Assembly (NCBI GenBank): GCA_038030265.1
Contig: CM075943.1
Coordinates: 29,202,001-29,266,000 of the forward strand
Length of the DNA stretch: 64,000 nucleotides
Direction: 5' to 3'
Source of the DNA: Corythucha ciliata
Lineage: Eukaryota; Arthropoda; Insecta; Hemiptera; Tingidae
The notes under the pieces are model-generated. The model saw only the letters and a list, made by a program, of their open reading frames with translations. It searched no databases and was not told the DNA's origin. Of this stretch, positions 1-10,917 are shown piece by piece (position 1 is the stretch's first letter; every line of letters starts with the position of its first letter). A program made the position numbers and the translations under genes.

Positions 1-181
1 TTTTCCTAATTGTATCCACTAATTAGCAATTCTTCTTAATATAAGCTGCGAATTAAAATTTTTCTGCATTTTCTCAATTTTATCCGCGATTTAGGATTTT
101 TTTCTTTAACAAATTCCGCGAACTAGCAATTTCCCTCTATTCTATTCCTGAATTAGCGGGCTTTCTTAATTTCTGCCGTGA
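1..181 (-). repeat. Degenerate ~29 bp minisatellite, family 1 (interrupted)
   Basis: Loosely repeated units of the type 'tttttctcaattttagccgcgaattagcaa', the reverse complement of the family-1 unit seen at 4.9, 41 and 52.5 kb. Units differ by many substitutions and 1-3 bp indels. The field resumes at 551 after a MITE, so the two parts were once continuous. No coding content is seen. Confidence 0.7.
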
Positions 182-550
182 ATGGGGAACTTGCATGAAT
201 GCCCGATTTGGGAGTAAACCGGTGAATTGGCACATGGACAGAAGGATATCAACGTTGGTTGCAGCCCTCCCGATTGGTGCATTTGGTCATTTTTAAATAA
301 ATTTCAAAGTTCTTCAAGAAGGGATGGATGGTGGGAGGGGAAATGACTTCAATTGTCACTTGTGAAGCATCTGAGTGCCCCCTCTTCCAAACGCCATCCA
401 TTTCATTGAATAACTTTTGACGTAATAAAACTCCCCACTCAAACATTTTAAAAATTCTTGATTGATTTCAATGTTCAATGTGAGCAATAGGCTTGTTGAA
501 GAGCCCTCTTTAAGAAACACCAGTGCTTAAAAAATTTGCAAGTTCCCCAT
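182..550 (+). mobile_element. MITE with TIR ATGGGGAACTTGCA, copy 1
   Basis: 369 bp segment starting ATGGGGAACTTGCA and ending in its reverse complement TGCAAGTTCCCCAT. It sits inside a family-1 minisatellite field. A second copy in the opposite orientation lies at 58,117-58,551 and shares internal sequence, including 'agagccctctttaag' and the stretch 'gatggatggtg'. No open frame of a transposase is present, so it is non-autonomous. A target duplication could not be defined, so the superfamily is left open. Confidence 0.75.
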
Positions 551-690
551 TAGCAATTTTTCTCAATTTTAGCTCTGATTTGGCGCATTTTCCCTTCTAT
601 CCGCGAATTAACGATTTTTCTCATTTTTAGCCGTGAATTTGGTAACCATTTTTCTCAATTTTAGCCCTAATCGGTGGCTAAAATTTTCTA
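551..690 (-). repeat. Degenerate ~29 bp minisatellite, family 1 (continuation)
   Basis: Continuation of the field at 1-181 beyond the inserted MITE. Units contain 'ttctcaattttagc' and 'ccgcgaatta', as in the other family-1 fields. Confidence 0.65.
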
Positions 691-3600
691 AATTCAGGGT
701 GGTTGTTATAGAAAAGAAACACGTGTTGGAAAAATTTCCCACCTGTACGCTTCTGACCTGCGTTTTTTGTTTTTTTGGGTTCAAAATCCGTGAAAGTGCT
801 TTGTGAATTAGGCCATCTCGTGACATTAGTTTTCCAGCAACAAGCCCCGTTGAATTTTTTGTTTTTCAGTGAGCGAAATCTGAGAAAGGATATTTTTGTG
901 AGCGTTTTCGAAACAAAATGGGGCGACCCCTCCTTTACCTTTGGTAGGTATCCTAGGAAACAAAAATTGTATGGTGAGTTGGAGGTGGCCATACTCGGCA
1001 ACCAAAATGCTGATGGACCATTATTTCAGTCCCATGACTTGGCTTGACTAAAGGTTTGAACAGTGGAGAAGCGCCAAGTTTGTTAGTCTTGTATGATTAA
1101 AAAAGTAAGTATAATGGTGCTATTACGCGTGCATGAGAGGTAATCTCGAGAGTGTCAGGTGTGGGCAGGCGGCAGGGGGGGGGAGAACCCTCTGCCCTGT
1201 TTAGACTGGCGAGTAAGGCTGATAGGTAGATGGAATTTTGAAAATTGTATGTGAACTTTATTCTTTTCTTCGTGGAGCCCGGTCTACACGCTCAAACTTA
1301 AGATGCGTTTACATTTGAGATTCTTTAGCTCTCGAGAGTACTCTCGAGCTATCAGCTGTTCTCCACTGACGTTACAGGGACAACGGACGTTAACGGAGAC
1401 GATCACGTTCATGTTTTTACGAACATTAATTTGAAGAAGAAGAATTCATAACGAGTTTATGCGTTATTCTTTGAATACGGGGTATTGGGTATACCTACCA
1501 ACTCAACCATTTGCTACCGGCTGGCTATACGACCAGGAAATAAGGCATTGAACTTTTTGCGTTCTTGGCGCCTAAAACCTGAATTCTGCGTTTTTCTATC
1601 TCACAATCACTCTCATTCTTTCTCACTCTCTCTCTTTCTCAATCATTCTCTCTCTCTTCTTACATGCTCTATCTCTTTTCTTCTCAAAGCCAAAGACGAA
1701 TATCCCAGTCCATGACTCAGACCTGATTCAAGTATTAGCGCGGGGTAGGGAGCTTTTCTCAACGTGCTCGCACGGAAAGCTTGTAGAAGTTGAACATTGA
1801 AACAAAATCGAACAAATCAAAGAAAGATGTCCAGAATTTTTCAACTGTGCCAGATAATGCCCCCGCAGTTACTCCGCCCAGCTTCCTATACACCTATGAA
1901 AAACGTACGTGCTTATTAGCTATGCGCACATAACAGTTATAAAAAATGATATTTCTCAAAAGAGTCGAGCTAAAATGTTTCCTCTCCCGAATGGAATATG
2001 TCAGGGTCAGCCAGTTCAAGGCTATAGCTGACGAGAAATATGGGCCGAAGAACGGTTAGTCACAAAATACGACAAAATCACGGCAGTAAAGGGAGATGAA
2101 GAAAGCGAACCAAAGCTAAAACAAAACACCGCTGTAAAGGAATAGCGGCGTTTGTCCTTGAAAAAAAAAAAGTTAGTGAAATAAATCCTCAGATTCAAGG
2201 GATATTTTTGAAATATCATTGGAAAGTGAGAGGCTGTCCGAGCGTAAAGTAAGCACCAACTTGGCTGCTGCAGTGTAGGTAGGATAGTACCGCACAGCGT
2301 TATTTCTGTAAATGTTCAAACCTACGATGACATGTAACCATGATACATGTATTGGTTCAAAGTCGAATGCACTCTTCAACGCAAACAAATGTTCCATGTT
2401 CTCGCCGAGCAAGCAATGTTATATGTAATTTTATAGAAAAGTAGTAGAAGACCAGGAGTTAACGAGTTTGAGGACCAAGTTATACGGGTGTAAACACTTG
2501 TAAAAAACTATTGCTCCGAAAACGGCTTATAATAATTAGATTGAACATTGGCAGAAATCTTTCCTTCTACTACTTTATCGTGGTTTTATTCAATTATTTT
2601 TGTCTGTCCGGGGTTCTGTTACAAATGCGGAGAGGGTTCTAAACTTCAATAGCGGTTTAAGTAAGGCAACGTCCTTTTCGCCGCCGAACAGTCTTAACTT
2701 CTATCCTATAATGTACTTTCACGAGCCTTGAACCCACGCACGAACAAAAGAGTTTTTCTTCTGATGCGCATATGAAGCAAAAAGGAAGAAAAAGTACACA
2801 TTGCCCCAGTTACTTTAGGGTGCCTCCAGCTATTTGAGACTGTTCTACAATATCCCATGTCATCTCGAAATATGTAATTAACTTCGACTGCAAAATTATA
2901 TTTAAATTTAGTTCAAGGGTTCGGGGGGCGGGGGGAGGCTCGTGGGGAGTAGCAGGTAATCGAGTAAGAGAGGCTAGATATTTATAATAGCAAATGAAAA
3001 TATTAACGCACAGTTGTTCTGGTTTCCTGAATGCTAATGTGAAATACATCAAAAATTGATGGAGACAAGAATCTTATACAAGAGAAAACTAACGGTTGCT
3101 CACTTTTTGTCGAGGACCGTTCGTATCTTCGAAAAAACCTGACAAAATGCGAAAGTAATGTAAAATTGATTTAAAAGGATTGAAGATTTTCTATACATGC
3201 CTATTGACAGGGAAAAAAACAACTTATTTTTCGATCCAAAATAAAAAAAATACAGGTCCTATTTTCTGGGAGCCGCAGAAAAATAGAAAGGGGAAAGAAG
3301 AATTGGGTAGTGTGTTATGCTTTGGACATTTTGATGATTGGGTGAATGACCGTTTGCATATGTCACGTTTGCAGTCCAAAGATTCCCCCTTCCTTCGAAC
3401 CAAACTATTCCCTTCTACTCATCCGTTGTCCATGCCTCCTGATTCTTCGATGTCGCTTCCCACTAACCGTCACTTTAGAGGCCGTCAACACTGGATTTTT
3501 CATCTGGGAACTCGGAATAGTAAAAAATAAAAAAAAACATACATACAGGAAAATATCGATTGCGCGCTTTCTCGGCCCAAGATAAAAATCGTAGAGTTAC

Positions 3601-3739
3601 ACGGTCCATCTGCAGGCTTAACCCATTTTTTACATTCTTACATTATAATTATTTAATTCCTGCAAAAGAATGCATCATGAAAATTGCACCGAAGGTGATT
3701 GTCTGGTGAGTTCACCCCCCCCCCCATAACCTAGGGGGG
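691..3739. other. No supported gene; simple-sequence and small palindrome
   Basis: No ORF here looks coding. Visible structures are a perfect 18 bp palindrome CTCGAGAGTACTCTCGAG at 1331-1348, a pyrimidine-rich (CT)n-like stretch at about 1,598-1,690, and a C11 run at 3,715-3,725. The rest is unremarkable AT-rich sequence. Confidence 0.5.
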
Positions 3740-3912
3740 GCAACCTAAGTTGGTGGGCATACAATGTGGTTTGTTTACTAAAAAGAGAAAGGCACACACA
3801 TGAGTCGAAGACCACCAAAAACATATGTGTGACTATCTCTTTTTAGTGTAACTTTTCTCTCCTTTTAGTAAACAAACCACATCGTATGCCCACCGAGTTG
3901 CATTTGGGTTGC
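3740..3912. mobile_element. Small foldback MITE
   Basis: About 173 bp with long imperfect inverted arms. The left arm contains 'ggtgggcatacaatgtgg' and 'tttgtttactaaaaagaga'. The right arm reads back as 'ggtgggcatacgatgtgg' and 'tttgtttactaaaaggaga'. The outermost GCAACC is also mirrored (GGGTTGC at the right end). Short central spacer, no ORF. Family not recognised. Confidence 0.7.
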
Positions 3913-4899
3913 ATTGGTTGCGACCGCGGCTTCCTTTTCCGTTTTGGCCCTTTCTTCCCCCCCCCCCCCACTTCTTCACTATCGAAACGCGTCGCAATAG
4001 GGTTCTCACGCACTCATTCATTTACGGCTTTTCTCGACTTTAATAAGTATATAAGAGTCCCCTCAAGGGGAAGTTAGATTTTAATAAGTATATGTATAAT
4101 ATAAGACAAGGGGAAGTTGCGCTTTAGTAAGTATAAGTAAGTATAGTAAGATAAGATATATATAAGATAAGATTCGGGTAGGGTTCGCCTGCCTGAGCCA
4201 CAGCCAAGCCGCTCGCCACGAATCCCCCCCCCCCCCAAGGTATGGTCAAACCCACCCAGGTATGGTGGGTGTGACCCATAATAACTGAGCTCGGGATCAA
4301 TTGGTTTCACTCAACCAAAATAGTATTGACATCTTTCATAATGAGGAAGTTTCATGGGTCAGAACTTTTTCATAAATCTATTTTTTAAGGTTTACTTATG
4401 CTAAAATAGAGCATAAATCGTGATCCGTTCGTAAAATAATCCAACAGTTAATAAATACGCGATTTTTGAAGTTTTAGGTCATTTCAAACACGCCAGCTAG
4501 CATGTTTGTGTCATATGCGCCTTCCGAAAAAAAAATCACCTGTAATGTAGCTGTCGGAGAGCGGTTTGTTGTGTTTCTTTGCCTTATTTTCTACTAGAGC
4601 TCTCCAATAATAAAATAGTGGAGGATAAACAGATGAGCTATTTAGAGGCATGAAAAGGACAGAGAATACAAGGGATATTACGTTGCGGAAAATGTTCGTT
4701 TTGGCGGGATTTCAAATATGCCAACTTTTGTTGAGAAATAAAAAGTATTTATGAAGGGTTTAAAATTTCTATTTATTTATTTACGTGGAAGGATTGATGG
4801 GCCTAATCGAAAAAAATATTTTTGGAAAATGTGAAACTTCCTCATTCGGATATATGTATACATATAATTTAAATATTGCAAATTCTCATCTGAAATTGG
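3913..4899. other. No supported gene
   Basis: Contains a C13 run (3,957-3,969), short direct repeats of 'aaggggaagtt' with 'taagtata' motifs at about 4,060-4,150, and a C run at about 4,227. The remainder is AT-rich and shows no coding signal. Confidence 0.5.
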
Positions 4900-5262
4900 C
4901 GATTAAAACAGATAATCTGCGCGAATCGAATTCATAGCTACATTTGCGGAAAACGCTAATTCTCAGCTTAAATTGAGAAAATCGCTAATTAATCCTTTAA
5001 ATTAGGACAAACGCTTACTCCCAGCCAAAATTGGAACAAATCGTTAATTGCAATTCGCGAGTAATTTTTATACATTATTTAAAAATTAGTTTAATTGCTA
5101 ATTCGTGGATGAAATTGATAAAAATCCCTAATTCGAGAATAAAGAGTAGAAAAAACGTTAATTCGCGGATACAAATGAAAGAAATCACTAATTCTCGGCT
5201 AAAATTGAAAAAATACAAAACCATGAATAAAATTGAAAAAACGCAAATCCGTTGCTTATGAA
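4900..5262 (+). repeat. Degenerate ~29 bp minisatellite, family 1
   Basis: Repeated units of the type 'gctaattcgcggctaaaattgagaaaaac', strongly diverged from one another. Same family as 5,625-5,835, 40,850-41,790 and 52,520-53,345, and in reverse at 1-690. Confidence 0.75.
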
Positions 5263-5624
5263 GGCAAATTGGAGGCTAAAACCAACGATATATAAAAGAA
5301 CTGGATTGCTCATCGCTGATGACAAAGGATAGCCATCAGTTAAGTTAAGCAGGCTCGCTGCTCGCCGAGAAAGCGCGCAATCGAAATTGGGGGTGCTTCT
5401 GTAACTTTCAAAGTTTACGTGTCGTAACAAGGAAGGAGGGGGAGAGGATGTATAAATCATTATTTTTTCTTCGAGACCACACATTCTCGCGTGAAAATTC
5501 CGCAGTTTAATTCAATAGGTATCGTAAAAACCATGGCAACGAGGAACCTCCCCTCGCTTTTCTTCCATTTTACGATACGTAAAGTTTGAAATTCACAGAA
5601 TAACCCCCCAGGGTGCAATTAAGA

Positions 5625-5835
5625 AAAACGCTAATTTGCAGCTCAAATTAAGAAAAAATGCTAATTTGCTGATAAAAATAGGAAACTAATCTCCAATTTT
5701 TAGCTCGAATTGAGGAAAACGCCAATTCATAAATAAAATTGAGAAAATCGCTAATTGACGGAATAAAAACGCTACTTCCCTGCGAAAATTAGAAAAAAAC
5801 GCTGATTCGCTGCTATTGAGGACAATCACTAATGA
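5625..5835 (+). repeat. Degenerate ~29 bp minisatellite, family 1
   Basis: Six to seven units with 'aaaacgctaatttgcagctcaaatt'-like sequence. It is separated from the 4.9 kb field by about 360 bp of unrelated DNA, which suggests one field split by later insertion or loss of similarity. Confidence 0.7.
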
Positions 5836-6401
5836 TAAAGAGCATAATAAAGAATAGAACTCTATCACTAATAGGGTGTTTCACGAGGAGTGTATTATAT
5901 TTTAATATGTTGTAGTACTGATCGATTGCGTCCAAAATCACTCTATGAACATAGGGTCGCAAATGCTTTGCTTCAGAGTTACGGGGACATTTGTGGTTTT
6001 TTAGCCACTCGCTACTTTTTAACCTAAAAGTGACGGTGGTGACCAAACCATCAACTGTGGAGCAAAACGAAGCACATTTCTGAAAAGATCACTAAATTTT
6101 GCTTCAGAAATCACCGCTCAACTTTGTTTTTCACGTATTCGAGTATTTTTTACGAATTTCCAAAAATTGCTCGGATGGCTTTTTTCGACTGTGTGGCACA
6201 AATCATCACGATTTGTACCTTCTCAGACTGCTTGAATTGTGGTCCCAATCCAGGAAAAACATGCCCATTATGATGTGAGCTTTCAATTGACGTAAGACAA
6301 TTGAAAATCGGTTGAATTTTTACTGAGATATGACACGAAAGGTTCGGAAAAACAGCGCAAAATCGTCAAAATAAGCCATATTGCAACTGTCAGGTAAAAT
6401 C
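5836..6401. other. No supported gene
   Basis: AT-rich sequence. No convincing ORF, repeat or structure was found. Confidence 0.4.
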
Positions 6402-6820
6402 CCCAAAAATTGTTTTCGACGTCAAAATAACCCCAAAATTCAAACAAACAATTTATTTAAGAAAAATCAGTGCACCATGTCCATCATCATCGTCATCTCC
6501 CCACCACTTTCACTAGCAAATAATCAATTATTAAACGAATTAACTGGTCTGATTCCTTCTAGTTTTCGTCTGGTGCTATTTTTCAGACGTTTTTGTATGA
6601 TAATTGTAGTGATTCACGCGCATGATGTGATTTGTACCAGAAAAATAAATTTTGAATTTGAATAATTACGGAAGGATACCTGAAAATCTAATTAAATGAG
6701 TATTTACTAGTGAAAGTGGTGGGAGATGATGTTGATGATGGACATGGTGCACTAATTTTTCTTAAATAAATTGTTTCTTTGAATTTTGGGGTTATTTTGA
6801 CGTCGGAAACAATTTTTGGG
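6402..6820. mobile_element. Foldback element with ~115 bp arms
   Basis: The left arm (about 6,402-6,516) and right arm (about 6,707-6,820) are inverted copies. Both carry 'caaaattc', 'aatttatttaagaaaaat', 'gtgcaccatgtccatcatca' and 'ccaccactttcactag' when read in the same sense. The ~190 bp centre contains no recognisable protein. The arms match at most positions, so it folds into a long hairpin. No target duplication was identified. Confidence 0.75.
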
Positions 6821-6868
6821 TGTACGTAATTATATTTCTTGCTTAAAATACATACATATAGAGACTTA

Positions 6869-7005
6869 GGCCAGTATTCATAGTCGCTACTTATGTTAAA
6901 ATTCTCCTAAGTAAAAGTCAATCTAGTTTTTGTTGGAATAAAATCATCTGTTTTGACGCCCACTTAGGGAAATTTAAGTTTAAGAAATGTCTATGAATAT
7001 GGGCC
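6869..7005. mobile_element. MITE ending GGCC..TATTCATAG
   Basis: About 137 bp. The left end reads TTAGGCCAGTATTCATAG and the right end, reversed, reads TTAGGCCCATATTCATAG. Inverted ends of about 18 bp with a near-match in the subterminal 'acttaggg' region. It abuts the next MITE with only TAA between them. The ends resemble PIF/Harbinger-type MITEs, but the flanking triplets (TTA, TAA) are not identical. Confidence 0.6.
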
Positions 7006-7008
7006 TAA

Positions 7009-7182
7009 GGCCCGGCGGCGGAAAAAAAACGCGCGAGTCGGCGTCTTTTTTCTCGGGGAAGAGACGACTCTCGCGTACGCGTCCAATGTGAAAGGCCCCA
7101 TAGAGTTCTATGTGTTTTTACTGCACGAGTCGGACGCTGACGCGCGCGTCGGCTTCTTTTTTCTCCTAGTGGGCGCCGGGCC
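7009..7182. mobile_element. GC-rich MITE, PIF/Harbinger-like, TAA target duplication
   Basis: 174 bp beginning GGCCCGGCG and ending CGCCGGGCC, flanked on both sides by TAA (7,006-7,008 and 7,183-7,185). A 3 bp TWA duplication with GG(C)CC ends is typical of PIF/Harbinger MITEs. Internally it carries two copies of a 'gcgcgagtcggcgtcttttttct'-type motif and is far more GC-rich than its surroundings. Confidence 0.65.
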
Positions 7183-7239
7183 TAAGGGGTCTCATGGAGA
7201 TTTCCACCCCAGAACCCGATAGGTATACATATAGGTCCG

Positions 7240-7500
7240 ATTAGTGTTTGTAGGAGCCAAATCCAAGAAATTTGCTTTTGAAAGACCGAATGACCGCGAA
7301 ATTGGGGTTTGAAAGAGCCAAAATAAACCCACGAAAATTTGTTGTTGAAAGATCCAAAATCCATGAATTTCGAATTTGAACGAGCCAAATCCGCAAAATT
7401 TGGTTTGAAAGGGTGGTACATATTTGGGTTTAAAATAGCTTTGCTATATTTAGTGTTTGCAAGATTCAAATGTGCATGATTAGTTTTGAATAATATATTG
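7240..7500 (+). repeat. Degenerate ~30 bp minisatellite, family 2
   Basis: Repeated units of the type 'gagccaaatccgcgaaatttggttttgaaa'. Similar fields lie at 19,330-19,400, 20,400-20,660, 46,140-46,740 and 48,120-49,060. The minus-strand reading of this field is open for 95 codons with a repetitive F-x-x-x-F pattern, which is an artefact of the repeat and not a gene. Confidence 0.7.
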
Positions 7501-8623
7501 AGCCAAAATGCTTGGCTTTTCGGTAGTTCTGGATTTTGGGGCCTTCAGGTTTGTTTTTAGAATCAAATCGACTCAACACCACACTCACCCAGAGTTTTGA
7601 GCTGACGCTGCAATAACAAAATATCGGGTTTTGGGGGACCATAAACAGTGGACTTTTGGGCTATTGTTTATTTATAAGAAAATCAATAAATTAGGCGACT
7701 AGATAAGTGGATAGGGGGAGGAGAAGAACTTTTACCGTCACCCTGATACTGATACTTCTGTAGCAGCCTGTAAGACGTTATTTGGAAACTTGAATCCGAA
7801 CGATGAGTTTAATGCTTTCCAAAGAACATTCAAATGAGACATTATCGAATCTTGGACTTCTACAAGCTCTCTGTAAAGAAACATCATCCGAAGCAGCTAG
7901 CTACAGTATCGGTAAAACTTCGGTACAGTGACGAACTTGGTTCCACGATGGAATGACTTTGCATGAACTTGCAAACAAGTGTTGAGAACCTTTTTTTAAA
8001 AAATAGTCAAAGAAGTTTCCATAATAGCGGCAAACATCAATACGGCAGCTTTGTAGAAATAGTGTGATCAAGGTTACCAGGTTATAACTTTACAATTACA
8101 ACAGCACCTCATTTATCTGTAGAGTTGTTCTATCCTTCTAAAGCCCACTTCAATTTGAAGTACATATACTACCTCAATTCTTAGAGCACCGGAATCTATA
8201 GATCTTGTAGGAATTGTACACAGTTTCAAAATCTAATGTAAAAAGGGAGAATTAAAAAAAATAATAGCAGGTAAAGGTTCTTTGCAATTAAAACTGATTA
8301 GGTTGGAACAGGACTTGGAAGGTAATTGAAAAATCTGGCCATCGCACCACAGAAAATTAGAAAAATAACGTCAGTTTCAGTGACGGGCTCTAAAAACATG
8401 AAAATAAATGAATTTATGAAAAGTTGATAAAATTCAAAACAGAATTTCGTTTTCCCGAATCAGGTATATATTATCAATAATTCGCCGACAGATTCAAGTG
8501 TATCGCGGAATTACTGCAGATACCAGCAATTTCACGAAAAAATAAATAAAAAATACCTATAGCACTATTGTAAGATAAACAAAAATTAGTCACTCTGTAC
8601 ACTGAGGCAAATACCGCCAACAG
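7501..8623. other. No supported gene
   Basis: No coding signal, repeat field or inverted structure was recognised. Confidence 0.4.
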
Positions 8624-8743
8624 GGGGGCAAGTACGAAGGGTGTTATAATTTTAACACGGCGTTATCCTATCACAATTAAAATGGTTGTCACGTGGATAC
8701 CACCCGTGTTATTCCACATAACACCCCTTCGTACTGCAGTCCC
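8624..8743 (+). mobile_element. ~120 bp MITE, copy 1
   Basis: It begins GGGGGCAAGTACGAAGGGTG and ends in the mirror image (CACCCCTTCGTACTGCAGTCCC), so it has imperfect TIRs with the core AGTACGAAGGG. Its interior contains 'aattaaaatggttgtc' and 'gtggataccacccgtg'. A second copy, inverted, is at 10,782-10,917. Confidence 0.7.
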
Positions 8744-10781
8744 AGAATAACAGAAACGGATACCTATTCGTTGTCAGTAATGGCCAGCTTCTAAAAGCGC
8801 TCCGCGGGCATTCCCAATTTCCCACTTTCAAGTCATTACAAGCTCTGTGCTTCTGAAGGAACATATTACGGCTAGAGAACCTTTAAACCAGGTATGCTTG
8901 GCCGCCATATTGTGCTCTTCTGTCAAGAAAAGATAGTGTGTACTGTAGCTAGTAAACTAGCACTTTATTGTATATTAATTTGGAATTAGTTCTGCTGATC
9001 GTCTGAGAGGCCACAGTTAGGCATTATTTCACCAAATGATATTAATGTAGGTAAAGAATAAGCACGTGTAAAGGGATTTTTCGTCTATCTCGTTTAAGAC
9101 CAGTTTTCATGTTCCTGAGTGCTCCCAGAGGTCTTTTCATCATTTTTCATTTTACAATTCCTAAAAACGCTTATAACTTGAAGAATCATCTCTTTTATTG
9201 TACGTACTTGACGGGTTTAAAGATTACGTCCTCGATTTATTTCTAACAACCCTCCAGTTTGTCATTTAAAGTTTCTACACTTTGGAATTGCAGTTCTTTT
9301 AATGAACATTTTTTTTTAGATAATGGATGGCTGCTGCCCCGTTAACTGTTCAAATAGCATAAAATGGGATTTTGAATGTTTCGATTTCCCCTAAAGAATG
9401 AAAGAAGAAAGCGCTGCCTTCAAAATTGTAGGCAGGATAAATGGGTCCCAACTATTCATTCAGTTCTTTGTGAGGTAAATATAATTTCTAGTGTTCTAGT
9501 AGAGTACTGAAAACAAAATGTTGCTATCGGGGAATTGTTCTCTGCGTTTGTCTTCACAAGACAATAATTTCCAGAAACGACGAGCTCTCCCTAATGCCCA
9601 CCCCACCAAAAAAATAAAAAAACCTATCATTACAATTTTCCACCAGTCTTCACCATCAACATACCATTTTAATTTAGAATGGACGAGTGGAAAACCATAT
9701 GACTGGGAACACCGAAATCTTACATGTTCAGTTTGCGAGAGCAATGCCTGATGGACGAAATCTTGAACAAGGAAAAGGACCTTCAGTCTGGGTTGGGTGA
9801 TCGAAAAAGGGTCTGCCTGGTCACTCTTTAATACTTGATATGTCGATTAAACTAAATAATCCCCGAAGACGAAGATGCACAAGACAGTTTTAAAACCACC
9901 ATTTCTTCGTGCTCTCCTAGTTTTCATGCTAGTTTTCGTCGGTAATATTCGCAGGGCGTAGTAACTTACGTTAACTTTCGCCTCCGAAGTATTTGAGGAA
10001 TCAAATTCAGATTGGTTGGTGCAAGAAGCTTTTTCAGAGTCAATCACGAATCGTGACTAGAAAAAACGATTATGCAACGTAAAAAGAAGCTCAGCGACTT
10101 CACCGATCAATAAATTTCAATTAATATGTGAATATAGGAAGCATAAAACCAACATAAAACAATAAAATCTTGAAAGAAAGAAATAAAAAAGCTTCTCCAT
10201 TCTATTATCTGATATAGCATAACTTAGTCATTAGAGCTCAATATGGCGGGCAAGCATACTCGGGTTATAGTGCCCTAATTACGGCTCACGTCCCGTCTTC
10301 AGTGGGCTTCTCAACGAAACTGTTTCTAAAGTATAGGATACGTGGCGCTTATGGTTATGGACACAATATAGTTGCCAGTTTTGAAACGTAGCATATTTTT
10401 GTTACCTGGACATCATTTACATCCCGGACCAGACCCGACTTCACCAGAATGTCGGGTACATATAGTATTTCTGAAGAACAAGAAGATATACAATACAATA
10501 AAAAATATGAAATCCTGCGGGTGTTAGTAAGACGGCATCGAGCTCTTTTCGAAGCTGAAAGGAAATTGCTGAGCTTCGGTAACGTTCTCCTTTTTACCTC
10601 TACAGAAAACTATATAATGCTTAAAAGAAGCCGCTAACTTCTATCATTGACTTCCCTGCGGCTTTCACCAAACAATATAGAAGCATAAATGTTGCTTGGG
10701 ATTGCACTATGCATTCGCTATTGACTCCTAAAATACTTCAAAAAAGTCTTGTTTTCGCTGAGCAAACCCTGAAAAGTATTC
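8744..10781. other. Spacer between inverted MITEs; short inner inverted repeat
   Basis: A second inverted pair is nested inside: 8,881-8,917 contains 'ggtatgcttggccgccat' and 10,234-10,270 the reverse of 'gtatgcttgcccgccata'. No transposase-like ORF was seen between the arms. Open frames at 9,518-9,751 (plus) and 9,847-10,047 (minus) show no recognisable domain. Confidence 0.4.
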
Positions 10782-10917
10782 GGGGGCTCAAGTACGAAGG
10801 GGGTGGTAACTGAAATTACACGGGTGGTATCCACGAGACAACCATTTTAATTTTAATATGATACATAATTATAACCCCGTGTTAAAATCATAACACCCAT
10901 TCGTACTCTTGCCCCCC
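10782..10917 (-). mobile_element. ~135 bp MITE, copy 2 (inverted)
   Basis: Reverse-complement relative of 8,624-8,743. It shares the AGTACGAA core at both ends, the internal 'aattaaaatggttgtc' and 'gtggataccacccgtg', and G5/C5 termini. It differs by several indels. Confidence 0.7.

Noticed and set aside
7182..7469. 95-codon minus-strand frame rich in Phe/Ser/Asn repeats
   Set aside because: It is the translation of the family-2 minisatellite. The period of 30 bp keeps the frame open.
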